Below are positions 1 through 11,292 of a DNA stretch of 64,000 nucleotides, piece by piece. Numbering within the stretch: the stretch's first letter is position 1; every line of letters begins with the position of its first letter. The stretch lies in contig JBAMDO010000043.1 of the NCBI GenBank assembly GCA_037074765.1, forward strand, positions 169,501 through 233,500. The letters are read 5' to 3'. Under the pieces are notes generated by a model that made no database searches, was not told the origin of the DNA, and worked only from the letters and a program-made list of their open reading frames with translations. This DNA is from Mansonella perstans. Taxonomy: Eukaryota > Nematoda > Chromadorea > Rhabditida > Onchocercidae. The position numbers were made by a program, and so were the translations under genes.

Positions 1-432
1 AATGGCATATAAGGAACTTTCATTTGCAGCTGTGTTTTTAGGATGTAATGAGGAGCCACACACTTATATTCATACTAGTATCAGTACAGATGAATATTGA
101 ATATTGAGGATGTGAAAAAAGAATGCATTGATGCACTGCAATGTAAATGGACCTCCTGAAATAGTAAAATGAAAATTCAAAGCATAAGCATCATTACTTT
201 TGAATAAAAAGGTCAATATACGAAGAATAAAAAGCAACCTCTGGCATATGTTAACTCCTTCTACCTAATATTGACACCATTTTATTTTTCAAGTTGCTTT
301 ACTGACATCACACGTTTGCTCCATTACTTCGTCAGAGACTTGAAAACTATTATTTGGAATTAATTTCGATTACCCCGCAAACTTTGACTTGGACAAACTA
401 ACTCCAGCTAAACTACTGCACGAGCTATCTCA

Positions 433-477
433 ACGAAAATTATAAAAAGCAAAAAAATTGCTTTTTATGATTTTCGT
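433..477. repeat. 20-bp inverted repeat, 5-nt loop
   Basis: The arms at 433-452 and 458-477 are complementary apart from one G/T position, with an A-only 5-nt loop. RNA from either strand would form a short stem. The stem is too short for a typical pre-miRNA, and no function is inferred. Confidence 0.6.
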
Positions 478-3400
478 CAATGATAATGCAATGCCCATTA
501 ACTGCGAAAATTCCATCACCTAACCGTAAGCTAACCAACTCGGTTACCAAGATTTCCAGCGCTGATAAACAGTGGTTCACCTTTCTTTGCATGCAAATCA
601 AACCTACATTTTTCGGAATTTTTTGAACTTATATGTTTTCTTAACTGCTTTCAAAAGGCTAATTTTCCACTTAATGTACCTCACTTCTTCATCCAACAAA
701 ATCCAAGTCTTTGAGTTGGTAGAACATATGTTGGAAAGACGAAAATAAACTTGTTGTTGAGATTTTAAGGATTTGATGGTAGTAATGAGCAAATACCTGC
801 GCGGAATCGCTTTTCAAAATTAAGCAAAAATGCAGCAAAGGAACATTATTTAGTGACAACTTTCATGTGACAACTTTCATAACATTTGTATATGAAATTC
901 AGCAATGCTTTCCTTCTGCAAACTTTTAGGTATCAAGATTGGTGCTGCTAATGATCTCAAATAGATCTAAAGTAATATAATATTTGTTTCGCTGCACTGA
1001 AATAAAGTAGTTTTGGACCATTTAACGCGCCAAGGTCAGATTCCTAAATTGTCTATTTTGAAAAATGAACTAGCCGACAAATTACCGATAAAATGAAAAA
1101 TGGAAAAGATAAAAGCAACGGGTGATGGCGTAAAGTCATTTCCATAAACCAAGATTATGCAAAATTATTCCAGCTACTTCTTAGCAGCAGATGACAATCA
1201 AGCAGTAATTTTTTGTAGGAAGCCGAGCTCTGCCTTTTTTATCAATACTGTCCTTTGCAAGATGTCCACTCATTGATGTTGGTAAGAAAAAACTGTTGAA
1301 TGCTAAAAAATAAACCTTTGTTGTAGCAAGATAAAACTTACGGTTCTGTTCAGTCAACACCTCGCAATATTTCGATTTCTGTTCAAATGTCGGTGAAAAA
1401 CTCTAATGACACAATTAAATGGAATTTCATTGTTTTTCTTGGAAAAAATGAAATTATTCATTTCATTTCACGATTAACTGAATGATATTATTTAATAAAA
1501 TACTTCCTTAATATGTGAAAGTCTCACTTAGAACTGATATGAACTATGCATACTTTGCTGCATTCAACCAGCTTGCAAATCTTACTTTATTCTTCAAAAA
1601 CTACTTCGTATATCCTTCATTGTCAATTACTACAGTTCATCAACAATATTGTCTTTGCCGCTGCTGCTCTCGCAAACAAGAATGACCGAACGTCACCATT
1701 AGGATTTCAAGTAATCTGACTTCAGCAAGAAAGGCGGAGATCCGTTGCCCACATGTCAGTAAACATTTTTTAAACAAAGAAAATATCTATAAGGTCACTT
1801 ATATAAATGGAAAAAATAAAGATGACCGATCAATATTTAATCGGGAAAGCGTCATTCTGGATAATGTTGATTGTCATTGTTTGTAATTTTGCTTGAGAAT
1901 GCTCTATATTACAGGTGTTATCGATAACTTATGTTAATTTTCCATTTTATTTTCTTGTTTTTCGCCTTTCACATTCGTTAAAAATCTTTTAAAACTAGTC
2001 CTCTCTGACAAAAAAGTAGTCATCGATGCCTTCTCATTTACGAATTTCATCGTAGTTGTAATCCAAAGCAAATTTTGATACTAATACATATGTAAAGATT
2101 TTCCTTTTCAAAATAATGAAAGTGAAATTTTACCAAAATTTACAAGGGCATAAAACAAACAAAACAATATAAGCATGACCCATAAATGTGAAAATAAATA
2201 ATATATTGGTACATTAAGTCGACGGTTAAAAAATGATTTGACTTCAGCCGATGTGGTATCAAAGTTTGCTATCATTGGTAAAGTTGTTACAAAAGAAGTA
2301 GATGATTTACATCATTTTCTCATCTTTCTCTTAACTGGTTTCGCATCATTTCTTAATGATGACAGCCTTTCATCAAATTTAAAGAAAAATCAAAGAATTA
2401 AAGAAAGTACAATAAGAATTAGTTGAAAATATGCTGCGAAACAAAGACAGCTGAAAAACAAAAATTTGGTCAGTAGTACATCCATCAACATTGGCACAAT
2501 CATTAGCGAGCACCGATCATTAGCAAACTCGCAAACATATTTATTAGGCTCAAAAAATCATTCAACAAATATATGAACTCTCTCATGAATTATATAGGCT
2601 GCACTGTTTATAAAAAAAGTTCCTAATTAGCTTCGAAGCACGGAAATGAAAGCGTTTCGCTGTGGAAAATTATACCTTCCATCAAATCGCTTCATGGATG
2701 AGTTTTTGAAGCAATTTTAATGGGAAATTCATTCAATTAAATTTACAGTCATTAGCACATTTATCAATTCTACCACAAAAGACCAAGTTAATCATCAATA
2801 ATTGATATCAAAAGGTAGAAAGTACCGGAAAATGCGAATAATCGCATGTAATAACCTCAAGAAAGGTAAGATTCGGAAATTTCTATTTTATTTCTGTATT
2901 TTATTTCAATGAGTTATCAGTATATTTTAAAGCTAGTATATGAGCTTCCTTTAAACAGTGCTTTGGATAACCTCGATAAATATGGCAAGTTAACTCTTCT
3001 ATTTTTTACTTACTAACTATAGCTTTTACATTATAATAACAAACTGAAAAATATGAATAACCAGTGTCCAAACTTTTACTTCTTTTTTATATGATAAAAC
3101 AAGCTACGTAATGGTCACAGTAATTGTATGTAATTGGAGTCTAATATTTTACTTCCATCCACTGTAATCGGTTCCGTTTACATGCCAACGGTGATTCCAA
3201 GTAACAACTCGTTTTAACATTTAGTAAGGTAACTACCATAAGCAGCCAACACCAATAACTGATGCTGTAATTAATTCTGATTAACAAACCATGACTAATT
3301 AGCAAATAATGTTTAAATTAATATTTCGGTTTGAGTGTGGGTCTGTATCTGCGTTCTCATTGTACTTGTCAATGTACAAAACCACTGTTGACAGATCTGT

Positions 3401-3615
3401 CAAAGTTTATCGAATCAAAATCAAGAAGAAGAAAAGAATCTGGAAACGAACCGATGGAGTCATACAGCAGTTTACTTTTCTAATTCACCACAAATTAGAG
3501 GTATTTGTTAAGTTTTCGTACTAACGATGATCGATAGATTAAGCAATATATATGTAAACCGATTAACTGCCAAGAAAGAAAAATAATGTGCAATGAGAAA
3601 TCTTGGATTTCGGAA

Positions 3616-3705
3616 GGATTAAAATAATAGCTACAAATTCGGTGATACCTATCACAAAAAGGGATTAAAATGGTAGCTAAAAATTCGATGATATCTGACA
3701 ACACA
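3616..3705. repeat. 46-bp imperfect tandem duplication
   Basis: Two diverged copies of a 46-bp unit begin with GGATTAAAAT at 3616 and at 3662, and share the motif TAGCTA then AAATTCG. It sits in non-coding sequence. Confidence 0.6.
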
Positions 3706-6264
3706 TTCTGTTACTATTCGGCAGATGCAAAAGTGGAACAAACATGATCAAGAAATACTGCAATTTAAAAAAAGCAATTGCAACATAAATTAGATGTTTA
3801 ATTTTTCTTTTTTTTTTTTTTTTAACGTAGTCATTGCTAGAAAAATATTTTGCTACTGTTGCAAAACTAATTTTAACAAAAAAAATTTGTTACTGCGACC
3901 TTATTTAATTACAAATGTTACTGTTCGTTAGTAGAAAAAAAAAAAAAAAAACTGGTTTAACAAAAGACTCTTGAATGCAGAGCTACAGAGAGATATTTAT
4001 GGCAAAAAAAAAAATCAAAGAATCCGCGAATAATTAAGTTAAGAAAATGAAATATGTAAAGCATAGAAATTGAAGTTTAATGGGAAGCTGAACATTTTCT
4101 TTGGAACAGGAGGTTTTCGATAAGAAAAAGAGAACGAAAGTATGCGGAATGAGATGACATTTAGCTGATTTGCAAATGTGAATTGAGAAACATGCTGCTC
4201 TGCATTTTATGACAGTGCTAAAAAAATATAGCAAAATTTTCCACGCCGATATTACAAGCGAGAAGAGAAGTTGACTATACGATGCAAGCTCAGCTGAAAC
4301 TAGCGCAGTACAAACTAAATTCTATAAAAGAGCAAGTGAAAATAAGGAATTTGAAGAGACATTTGGGAGACTGAAAGGCAATAAAAGAAAGAGTGGTATC
4401 GGGTTTCTACAGAAGAAATCTTGCAAAATTAACAACTAAGTTTATCAGATCAGAAACAAGAACTTTAGAAAAAAAAGAAAAATCCCGCTCCCAGTGGGAT
4501 TCCCCTGTCAACATCTAGCTTATAACAAATCTTTTGTCCAAAATTACACACTGTCGGTGCATTGTATGGAATCTCTCGCTTATAACCAAGCCAATTTATG
4601 TCGGAATATTGTATGTTCGATTGTCAAAAAAAAAAATTTAAAACAGTCATCCTCTGCCTAATATCCAAAGGTCATGTTGAAATGTTGTAAGCCAAACTTA
4701 TCCTCGCTGTAAAAGGTGTCATCTACCCCGAAGCTTTATCCTTTCACGTCAATCCTTTTACACCATCCTTCGACAGCTTCTTTTTGCTCTTCACTTTGTT
4801 CCATCATTATTTGTTGAAACGCTTTCGATTAATTCTCTCCACTGTTTCGCTCATTTTTAATTATCGTTATTTTGTATTAGATTGTAGTTATGTTAATACT
4901 TGCACAATAAAGTTCAAACACAAAAAGTTTGAGGCTGAGACAAGAAGCATCAACACAAAGTCTTCGCGTCGAAAGTGAGTAAGCTACAAAAAGTTTATGT
5001 TCTAACAGACAATTCAACTACAAGACTTCGTCCATAGAAGGTATTTTACGATGTATGTTGCAAGAAAGATTCGGAGCAGAGTTCAACGTATAACCTTCAA
5101 GTCTCTTATACTGATTTACTTGGGAACTATCTTTCATTGCAATCGTGTGAACTTTGTTAACTTTGATCCTTTTCGATCGAAGGCCGCTCCATTTGGATTT
5201 GAGCTTAATGTGAAAATAAAGTTTGCAACGTACAAAGTGTCAATCAGTTTGACAGTCAGCACTAAGACATTACGCGTGTGTGCACGAACAACGTGAATGT
5301 ATGTTTGGCACACCAGTATGTAATCGATGCAGATGTCAATGTTTGGAATGAGGATGCATTCAGGTTGTCTTCAAGCTATCTTTACTGAAATATTCTGTTC
5401 ATGTTGGTGAGTTGTTGTTCTGCATAAAATTCTAGCAGAAGATCGTCGTTATCATTGCAATTCCTAATGCCACGCTTGCTTAATACACCTTTTCCAAAGT
5501 GCAAAATTACGACCCACTTCAGCTTGAAGTCGCCGAGGAATGTGTGATTTTATCATCTGTGGAAACTTTTTAAGACTGCGCAAATCTTTTTTAAGCAGGT
5601 CAGTTTTATACTGACCTTTGTCTGCAGGGTCCACTTGTAGAGTGAGGGCATATACACTGAACAGAACATGCTGCTTATTCGAAAATGGAAGGAGCAAAGA
5701 AGTGGAAACTGTCAAGTTGGGATGCGATGGAATTTTTGATCATTAAGCCAACTCTTGAAAGATGTCGTTCAGTTAATCAGAAAAACTTAAACTTTTTCTA
5801 ATTAATAAATTTCTAAATTCACATGTTTCATACCATGATTTTGTATCAAATAGAGGCCTGTAGATCTCCAGCTTGTTACTGTGATTAATTTTTTTCTGGC
5901 TATTTGGTTATTTCACCTTAAAATTTGTTGAGGTAACACTCTTATATTAGTAAAAATTATGGCTAAGCAATTAAATTTGCTTTTTGTATGATTAGTTTCT
6001 ACAAAAAAAAAAGTAACAATTCATAGCTACAAAAACGATAAAAAAACTCCCTAATTCAAACATAAACAAACAACAATACTTTGATAATAATTCAAAGATT
6101 CTGCCATCATTCTTAATATAGCAAAAAAAATTATGTGTATTTTCAAATGAGTTCAAAAAATGATTCTGCAAATACGATTCAACAATACGGAAGTGTCATT
6201 ACTTTCATGAATTGCACCGGCAGACACCCTAACAACATACTCTTTCCAAAATAAAATATCGGAA

Positions 6265-6449
6265 TTATAATTCATCCCCCGTAAAAACCTGGTCTCTTCC
6301 CAAGTGACGTCTTTCATTTTCGAATTTTGAATCTGGTGAATCTTCTTGAAAGTTTTCAAGATTTCTTGCTGATATGTCGATGTCGAAGTTGTCCAAATTT
6401 TCGCTCCTCTTTCTCTTTTCGACTCTTTCCTCATTAATCGTATTAGGTG
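6265..6449 (-). CDS. crld-1: Alternative last exon of crld-1: ER-luminal tail ending GDEL
   Basis: A TTTTTACAG acceptor at 6450 opens a frame in the same phase (one base carried over) as the membrane exon at 6989. Joined to the EGF exon ending at 7672 it adds about 60 charged, Asp/Glu/Arg-rich residues with no hydrophobic segment and ends FTGDEL before TAA at 6267-6265, giving a protein of about 363 residues. XDEL tails are ER-retrieval signals (KDEL/HDEL type); GDEL is a variant of uncertain strength. The pair of exons therefore looks like a membrane versus luminal isoform choice, as described for C. elegans crld-1. The frame, acceptor and tail are seen directly; use of the exon is inferred. 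Confidence 0.75.
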
Positions 6450-6783
6450 CTGTAAAAATCTATATTGACATATCGCAAAATACCAAAAAGAAAAAAGAAA
6501 TAAAAACAAATAAAGAATGATAACAATTTTTCATAAACAGCTCTCCTGGGGTTTTTAGTAAAAGTTCAATTTCATCTAGTAAAAAATCAGATCTGTTTAA
6601 TTGCATGCTGACAATGACACTGTATCCATGCAGGTAAAAATCAAAAACAGTTCCTATTAATCAATGACTATTGAAATTTGCACTCATAAAACAATTTATG
6701 AATAAAAATCAAGAGAAGATGGAGAAGTTCCTAAACGAAATGAAAATAAAACAATTGCAGCAATCTTGAAAATAGCTAACACA

Positions 6784-9700
6784 TTAAAGCGGAAAATGTG
6801 AAAATTCAGATCGTGAACTGTGGTCAAAATAAAATTCAATGAACAAAGCCATAAGTGTGCATAGAACTGCGAATACAAATAAAGTAAATGATCGTCTCCA
6901 AATGACCACTGAAATTAATAAACAAAGTCCTGTAATCGAAAACGAACGTAGTAACCTGTCTGGTCGTACCCACAATTTTCCAGGCGAAGCTGAAAAGCAT
7001 TAGCACGTAAATCCATTATAATAAAATATCGCCACTAAATGAAATTATCAACAAAATTTGACACGTTTTACCATTTCCCATGACATTGAATGGCGAAAAA
7101 TTCGGTAGTAGTTTACTGTTGTTAATAAAGCTTTAAAATACTAATATGAAGATGGCTGTTGCATTTAGAATCTTATAAAAAAGATCAGATGAACAAAAAC
7201 AAAGCGGAGAGCAACACAAAAAGCTGGGAATATATTGCTATCGTTTTCAACCAGTCTAATCTGCTGCAATGTTTTGTGCCATGAAAAACATAGTAGTCAT
7301 TCTGTCTATTTCAGATAGTACATACACTCTGAAACGCATCACAAACAAAACGGTATCCTGGAAGCCAATGTGTACATTTATGCTATTTTCTGCACTGCAA
7401 TCTTCCTTGCTTGGCGTGGCTGCCAATTAAAATTAAACAGGCCATGAGTATCTTCGTCCTTACGGTAAGACTTACAAGTACTTGAATATAAATTTTATGA
7501 ATTATGTCATATGTCAGCATGTACCTCACATCCAAAATCTTGGCCCCCTAACAGCATCTATTTTGACAAAGCACAAGGTAAATAAACATGGAAGATATAC
7601 TACAATATTTTAAAGTGAGAAAATAGAAAAGAGAAGCTTTTTTTAGCAGAAAAATAAAAACCGAAACATACCTTTAACATTGATTTCACAAACACCGTTA
7701 GAGCCTTTGACAAAGCCTTCTTCACATATACATTCGTATGAACCCTCTGTATTGTTGCACTTAATATGTTCACCAGTACATCGATTTTCATCAAGACATT
7801 CGTTGGCATCTATAAAAAAAAAAGAAAGAATCAAAATAAACAAAAAGTCTACTTCAGACTTGTTCCACTTTAAAAAAACTGTAAGTATAGGAACTCCACA
7901 ATGCAGGCCAACTGAAAATTTTCCGAACCTTCACATTCATTGCTATCATTCATGATCCAGCCAACGCGACACTCTTTACAATTTCGGGGGCCACTATCAG
8001 AACAACCACCTCTACACGATTTGTGACATTCTAAAGACGTTAAAGATGCTATAAATACTGAAAATCGTATTTAAAAGGATTAAAATTCCATTTCACAATA
8101 GAAATTCCTACATTTCCCTAATTTCTGAACGTTATGAAACTAGTATCGGCGTAGACAAGTATATGCAATAAGAAAATATCTCTCCACTAAGTGCATATAT
8201 CTTGTGCACTGTTTTTGCAAGACATACATGCCGAAACACTTAAACTAGTTACTGAGATACCCATTTTTTAAGTGTACTGAACATAATTAACTTTACCGCT
8301 ACAAATGAAAGTAGAACTATTCCGCATGGCGTAATAATTTGCTTCACAATTGCTGCACATAAAGCCGACATAACCCATATCACATTTGCATTTCCCACTT
8401 CCTTCCCGAGAACCATCACCCTAAATTTGTTATTGTAATAAAAGTATTAAATTAATTTAAATTTAACGGTATCATCAGAAACAATTTTCTCTGAATACTT
8501 TCACGGAAACTTTCTCCAAACTGACAGTAGATTTTCAATGAAAACCTGACAGAAGCCATGACCAGAGCAAGCCGGTAAACCTTTGTCAACACCAGGACAG
8601 GGTTTACAATCTGCACCAAAATGCCCCGCATCGCAACATAATCGTAACTTTTCGTAACATAACCATTTTAAGAAATCAGGATTGGAAAGTTGTTTGTGGA
8701 AGTACCAGTTTTCAATGCTCTCTTCATGTTCTTCAGCTAACTGCTGACACTGCAATATCATCACATGTTTGCTTTTCCAGAAATATAGAATGTTGTTGGT
8801 ATTTTTATGATAGAATGTCAGTTAAAACACCTTGAATTCGATATCCTTTACATCTTTAAACCCATTCGAATCATCCAAATATTTCATTTTGCACAAATGC
8901 TCCATAATCTCTACCAATCTTGTTTCACTAAAACAATAAAGATTATACAATAATATAAACTTCAGTAAGTTTTTTGGATAAAAACATCAAATATCCTACT
9001 CCAAATATGAACAAAAAAGGTCTCGCCAGAAAAAAAAGCCGAAAGTTCAACGAAAAACTACCTTAGCTTTAGGACCACTAATCGATCTTTCTTCATCTTT
9101 ATCACTAGTTTTATGCAAAATCTTGCAAACTAAAATACATGCAAAGATCAATGCGAACTAGTTCCTCAAGCTTAAAAGAAAGCTTGTGAACAACTTGTGT
9201 ACTCATGACAATCAAGGCAGTTGTTGTTACAACTTATCAAAAAGTATGTTTCGATTTGGAAAATACTCTGAGAACCTAAACTTCACAGTGAAACATATTT
9301 AAAATTGCAACAAATTTTGCCTAAATCTAAAAATATGAACAAACCTTTTGGCAAACTTTCCTAACTTCCTCTCCTCCCAATCAGTATTTCCACCAGCAAA
9401 ATGTTGATTCTCAGTTTTTTTCAAACCCTGCAAAAATTTGACAAACAAAACAAATGATAAAAAAAAAAAAAAACTAGTACAAAATAGGATGCATACGAAA
9501 CATCTGTCTTGAGCAAACAACTTTAAGCTTCATATAGCTTACACATATTTCACTATCAAATTAACAATTTATAGCTATAAATATAAAAATCAATAACACT
9601 CTAAGCACGTATACTATTTAACGTTACAAAAAAAAAAAAAAGATTAAATGATGCTTAGTAAATTTTTTAACTTAAAATCTTAAAAAAGTAAATGATGATT

Positions 9701-9860
9701 TGCTATTATAAAAACGAACCGCTTTAAATGTTTCCACGATAAGTGAGCAATATTTACACTTATCAATGTATGCAGCAAATCCAACCGTACACATAAAGGT
9801 CATCCAATAGGTCATAGAAATGGATAAAAAAATTTTGAATGTTTTTGTACATCTTAGCAT
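6784..9860 (-). CDS. crld-1: CRELD protein, membrane isoform (cysteine-rich with EGF-like domains)
   Basis: Eight exons (9860-9720, 9427-9345, 8927-8831, 8749-8546, 8420-8297, 8048-7929, 7809-7672, 6989-6784) join in frame to a 370-residue protein. Residues 1-30 look like a signal peptide. A CXXC motif follows at 35-38, then the Trp/Glu-rich block containing GGNTDWEE, Cys-rich EGF/furin-like repeats, and a complete six-Cys calcium-binding EGF domain encoded by the 7809-7672 exon. The last exon codes two hydrophobic helices and a short tail, the topology of CRELD1. CRELD proteins act in the ER as CXXC oxidoreductase/chaperones; the worm protein is known to help acetylcholine-receptor maturation. 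The start is chosen because a TTTCAG acceptor lies 2 nt upstream. An alternative last exon is listed separately. Confidence 0.9.
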
Positions 9861-9861
9861 T

Positions 9862-9870
9862 ACTGAAATA
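9862..9870 (-). promoter_or_regulatory. Probable spliced-leader trans-splice acceptor of crld-1
   Basis: TATTTCAG ends at 9863, two bases before the crld-1 ATG at 9860, preceded by AT-rich sequence. No upstream coding exon in phase is visible, so trans-splicing of a leader is the simplest reading. Confidence 0.55.
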
Positions 9871-10172
9871 TAATAAATGATAAAAATAAAAAAAAAAATA
9901 AAAAAAATAAAAAATTAGTGAAACTTAATAAAGAATAATACATTAAAATATGTGAAAAAAAAAAAACAAAAACTAATAGTGATAAAATTTTTGAAAAAAA
10001 AACATTCATTGTGGTGATTGTAAAAAAAAAAAAAAAAGACACTGATAACAATCATTTATTCATTTAATGCCATTTATACTACTCTTTCTCTTCTTATCTA
10101 TCAGCTGATATGACAAATAAAATTGAATGAAATAAATAAATGCTATTTGAAAAAAAAGAACATTCAATGAAT

Positions 10173-10200
10173 AGAGAGAGTGAGAGAGAGAGAGTGAGCG
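10173..10200. repeat. (GA)n microsatellite
   Basis: Alternating GA with two GTGA interruptions, in non-coding AT-rich sequence. Confidence 0.85.
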
Positions 10201-10337
10201 AAAAAGCATTTTATTACAGTCAATGAAAAGCGTAAAAAAAAAAAAAAAAACAAAAAAAAACAAAAAAGGTAATGGAAATAAAATTATACTAGACGATAAA
10301 AATAATTTGTGAAACGATGATATGTTTATGTAGACAA

Positions 10338-10360
10338 TGTGTGTGTATGTGTGTGTGTGG
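10338..10360. repeat. (GT)n microsatellite
   Basis: GT repeat with one TA interruption. Confidence 0.85.
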
Positions 10361-11095
10361 AATGACTAGCAACTCAAAGATAGACCCGTGCATAAAATAT
10401 AAACTATAGGTGAAATTAAATAATTTAATATTTGATAAGATAATTAGTTTAATATATTTCTTAATTTTTTCCACAAATTAAATTTAAATAAAACTTTAAA
10501 TTTAAATTATACCAAATATTGTATAATTTTTTTTCATATTATTTATTGTTTTTTTTTTTTAAAGTATACTATATATTAAGCTTTGTTTGTTTGTTTTTTT
10601 TTCTTTTTCTTTTATACATTTGATATATTGTTAATGTTTTTCCCTTAATTAAGCTGAATTACTTTGGTTTTCTTCCTTATCGTATCATATATATATATCA
10701 CTCACTATATTGACTTTTGTTACAGCCAACAACAGTAGCACAAAACAGCAAATTGTACCAACAACGAATCGCTTTCATTTCCTTTTTTTTGATATATATC
10801 GTATCAGCATTGAACCCGCCATGACCTTTCTCCTTTTAAAATAATAATACTAGGAATTGAACTTTTCCTGTCTTTCTCTATGTTTCAAAGCATAAAGTAC
10901 CAAATTATTTACACTGCACAAAAGATTGAAAGAAACAGAGTGCTGAAGAGAAGAAGTAGAAAGAGAATTTGGGCGTGGAATATTCTAGAACAGGTTCAAG
11001 TTATACACATTCCAATGCGTGGAAAAAGATTTGCATTCTTGCATCGCATTCTGGCACATCAGTCTCGTGCACTTGATCGCTCTCTTTAACAGCTT

Positions 11096-11292
11096 CCTTT
11101 TGTTTGCAACGTATNGCCTTTCTTTGCAACGTATTGCGTGCACTGATATCGTCTTTCTTTGCAACGTATTACGTGCACTGATATCGCCTTTGCAACGTAT
11201 TGTGTGCACTGATGTCGCCTTTCTTTGCAACGTATTGCGTGCACTGATATCGCCTTTCTTTGCAATGTATTGCGTGCACTGATACCGCCTTT
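11096..11292. repeat. 35-bp minisatellite with an unresolved base
   Basis: About five to six units of roughly 35 bp carry the core TTTGCAACGTATTGCGTGCA followed by CTGATATCGCCTTTCT. One unit lacks a CTTT, and individual units differ by one or two substitutions. The single N of the window is at 11115, inside the array, suggesting imperfect assembly here. Open frames across the array on both strands are products of the repeat, not genes. Confidence 0.9.

Larger units (their letters stand above)
1..5463. other. Intergenic, no gene recognised
   Basis: AT-rich sequence in which all open frames are short (about 60-80 codons) and lack recognisable domains or a convincing splice context. It holds a near-perfect hairpin at 433-477, a 46-bp tandem duplication near 3616-3705, and homopolymer A/T runs. 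It lies downstream of the 3' end of crld-1. I see no RNA gene. Confidence 0.6.

Noticed and set aside
7257..7435. Additional alternative 3' exon of crld-1 after a TTGGCAG acceptor
   Set aside because: An in-phase frame exists but its product has no membrane helix, retrieval signal or family resemblance; the exons at 6989 and 6449 explain the ends better.
9860..10263. Phe-rich minus-strand frames of 60-67 codons
   Set aside because: They are translations of A-rich runs and have no exon context.
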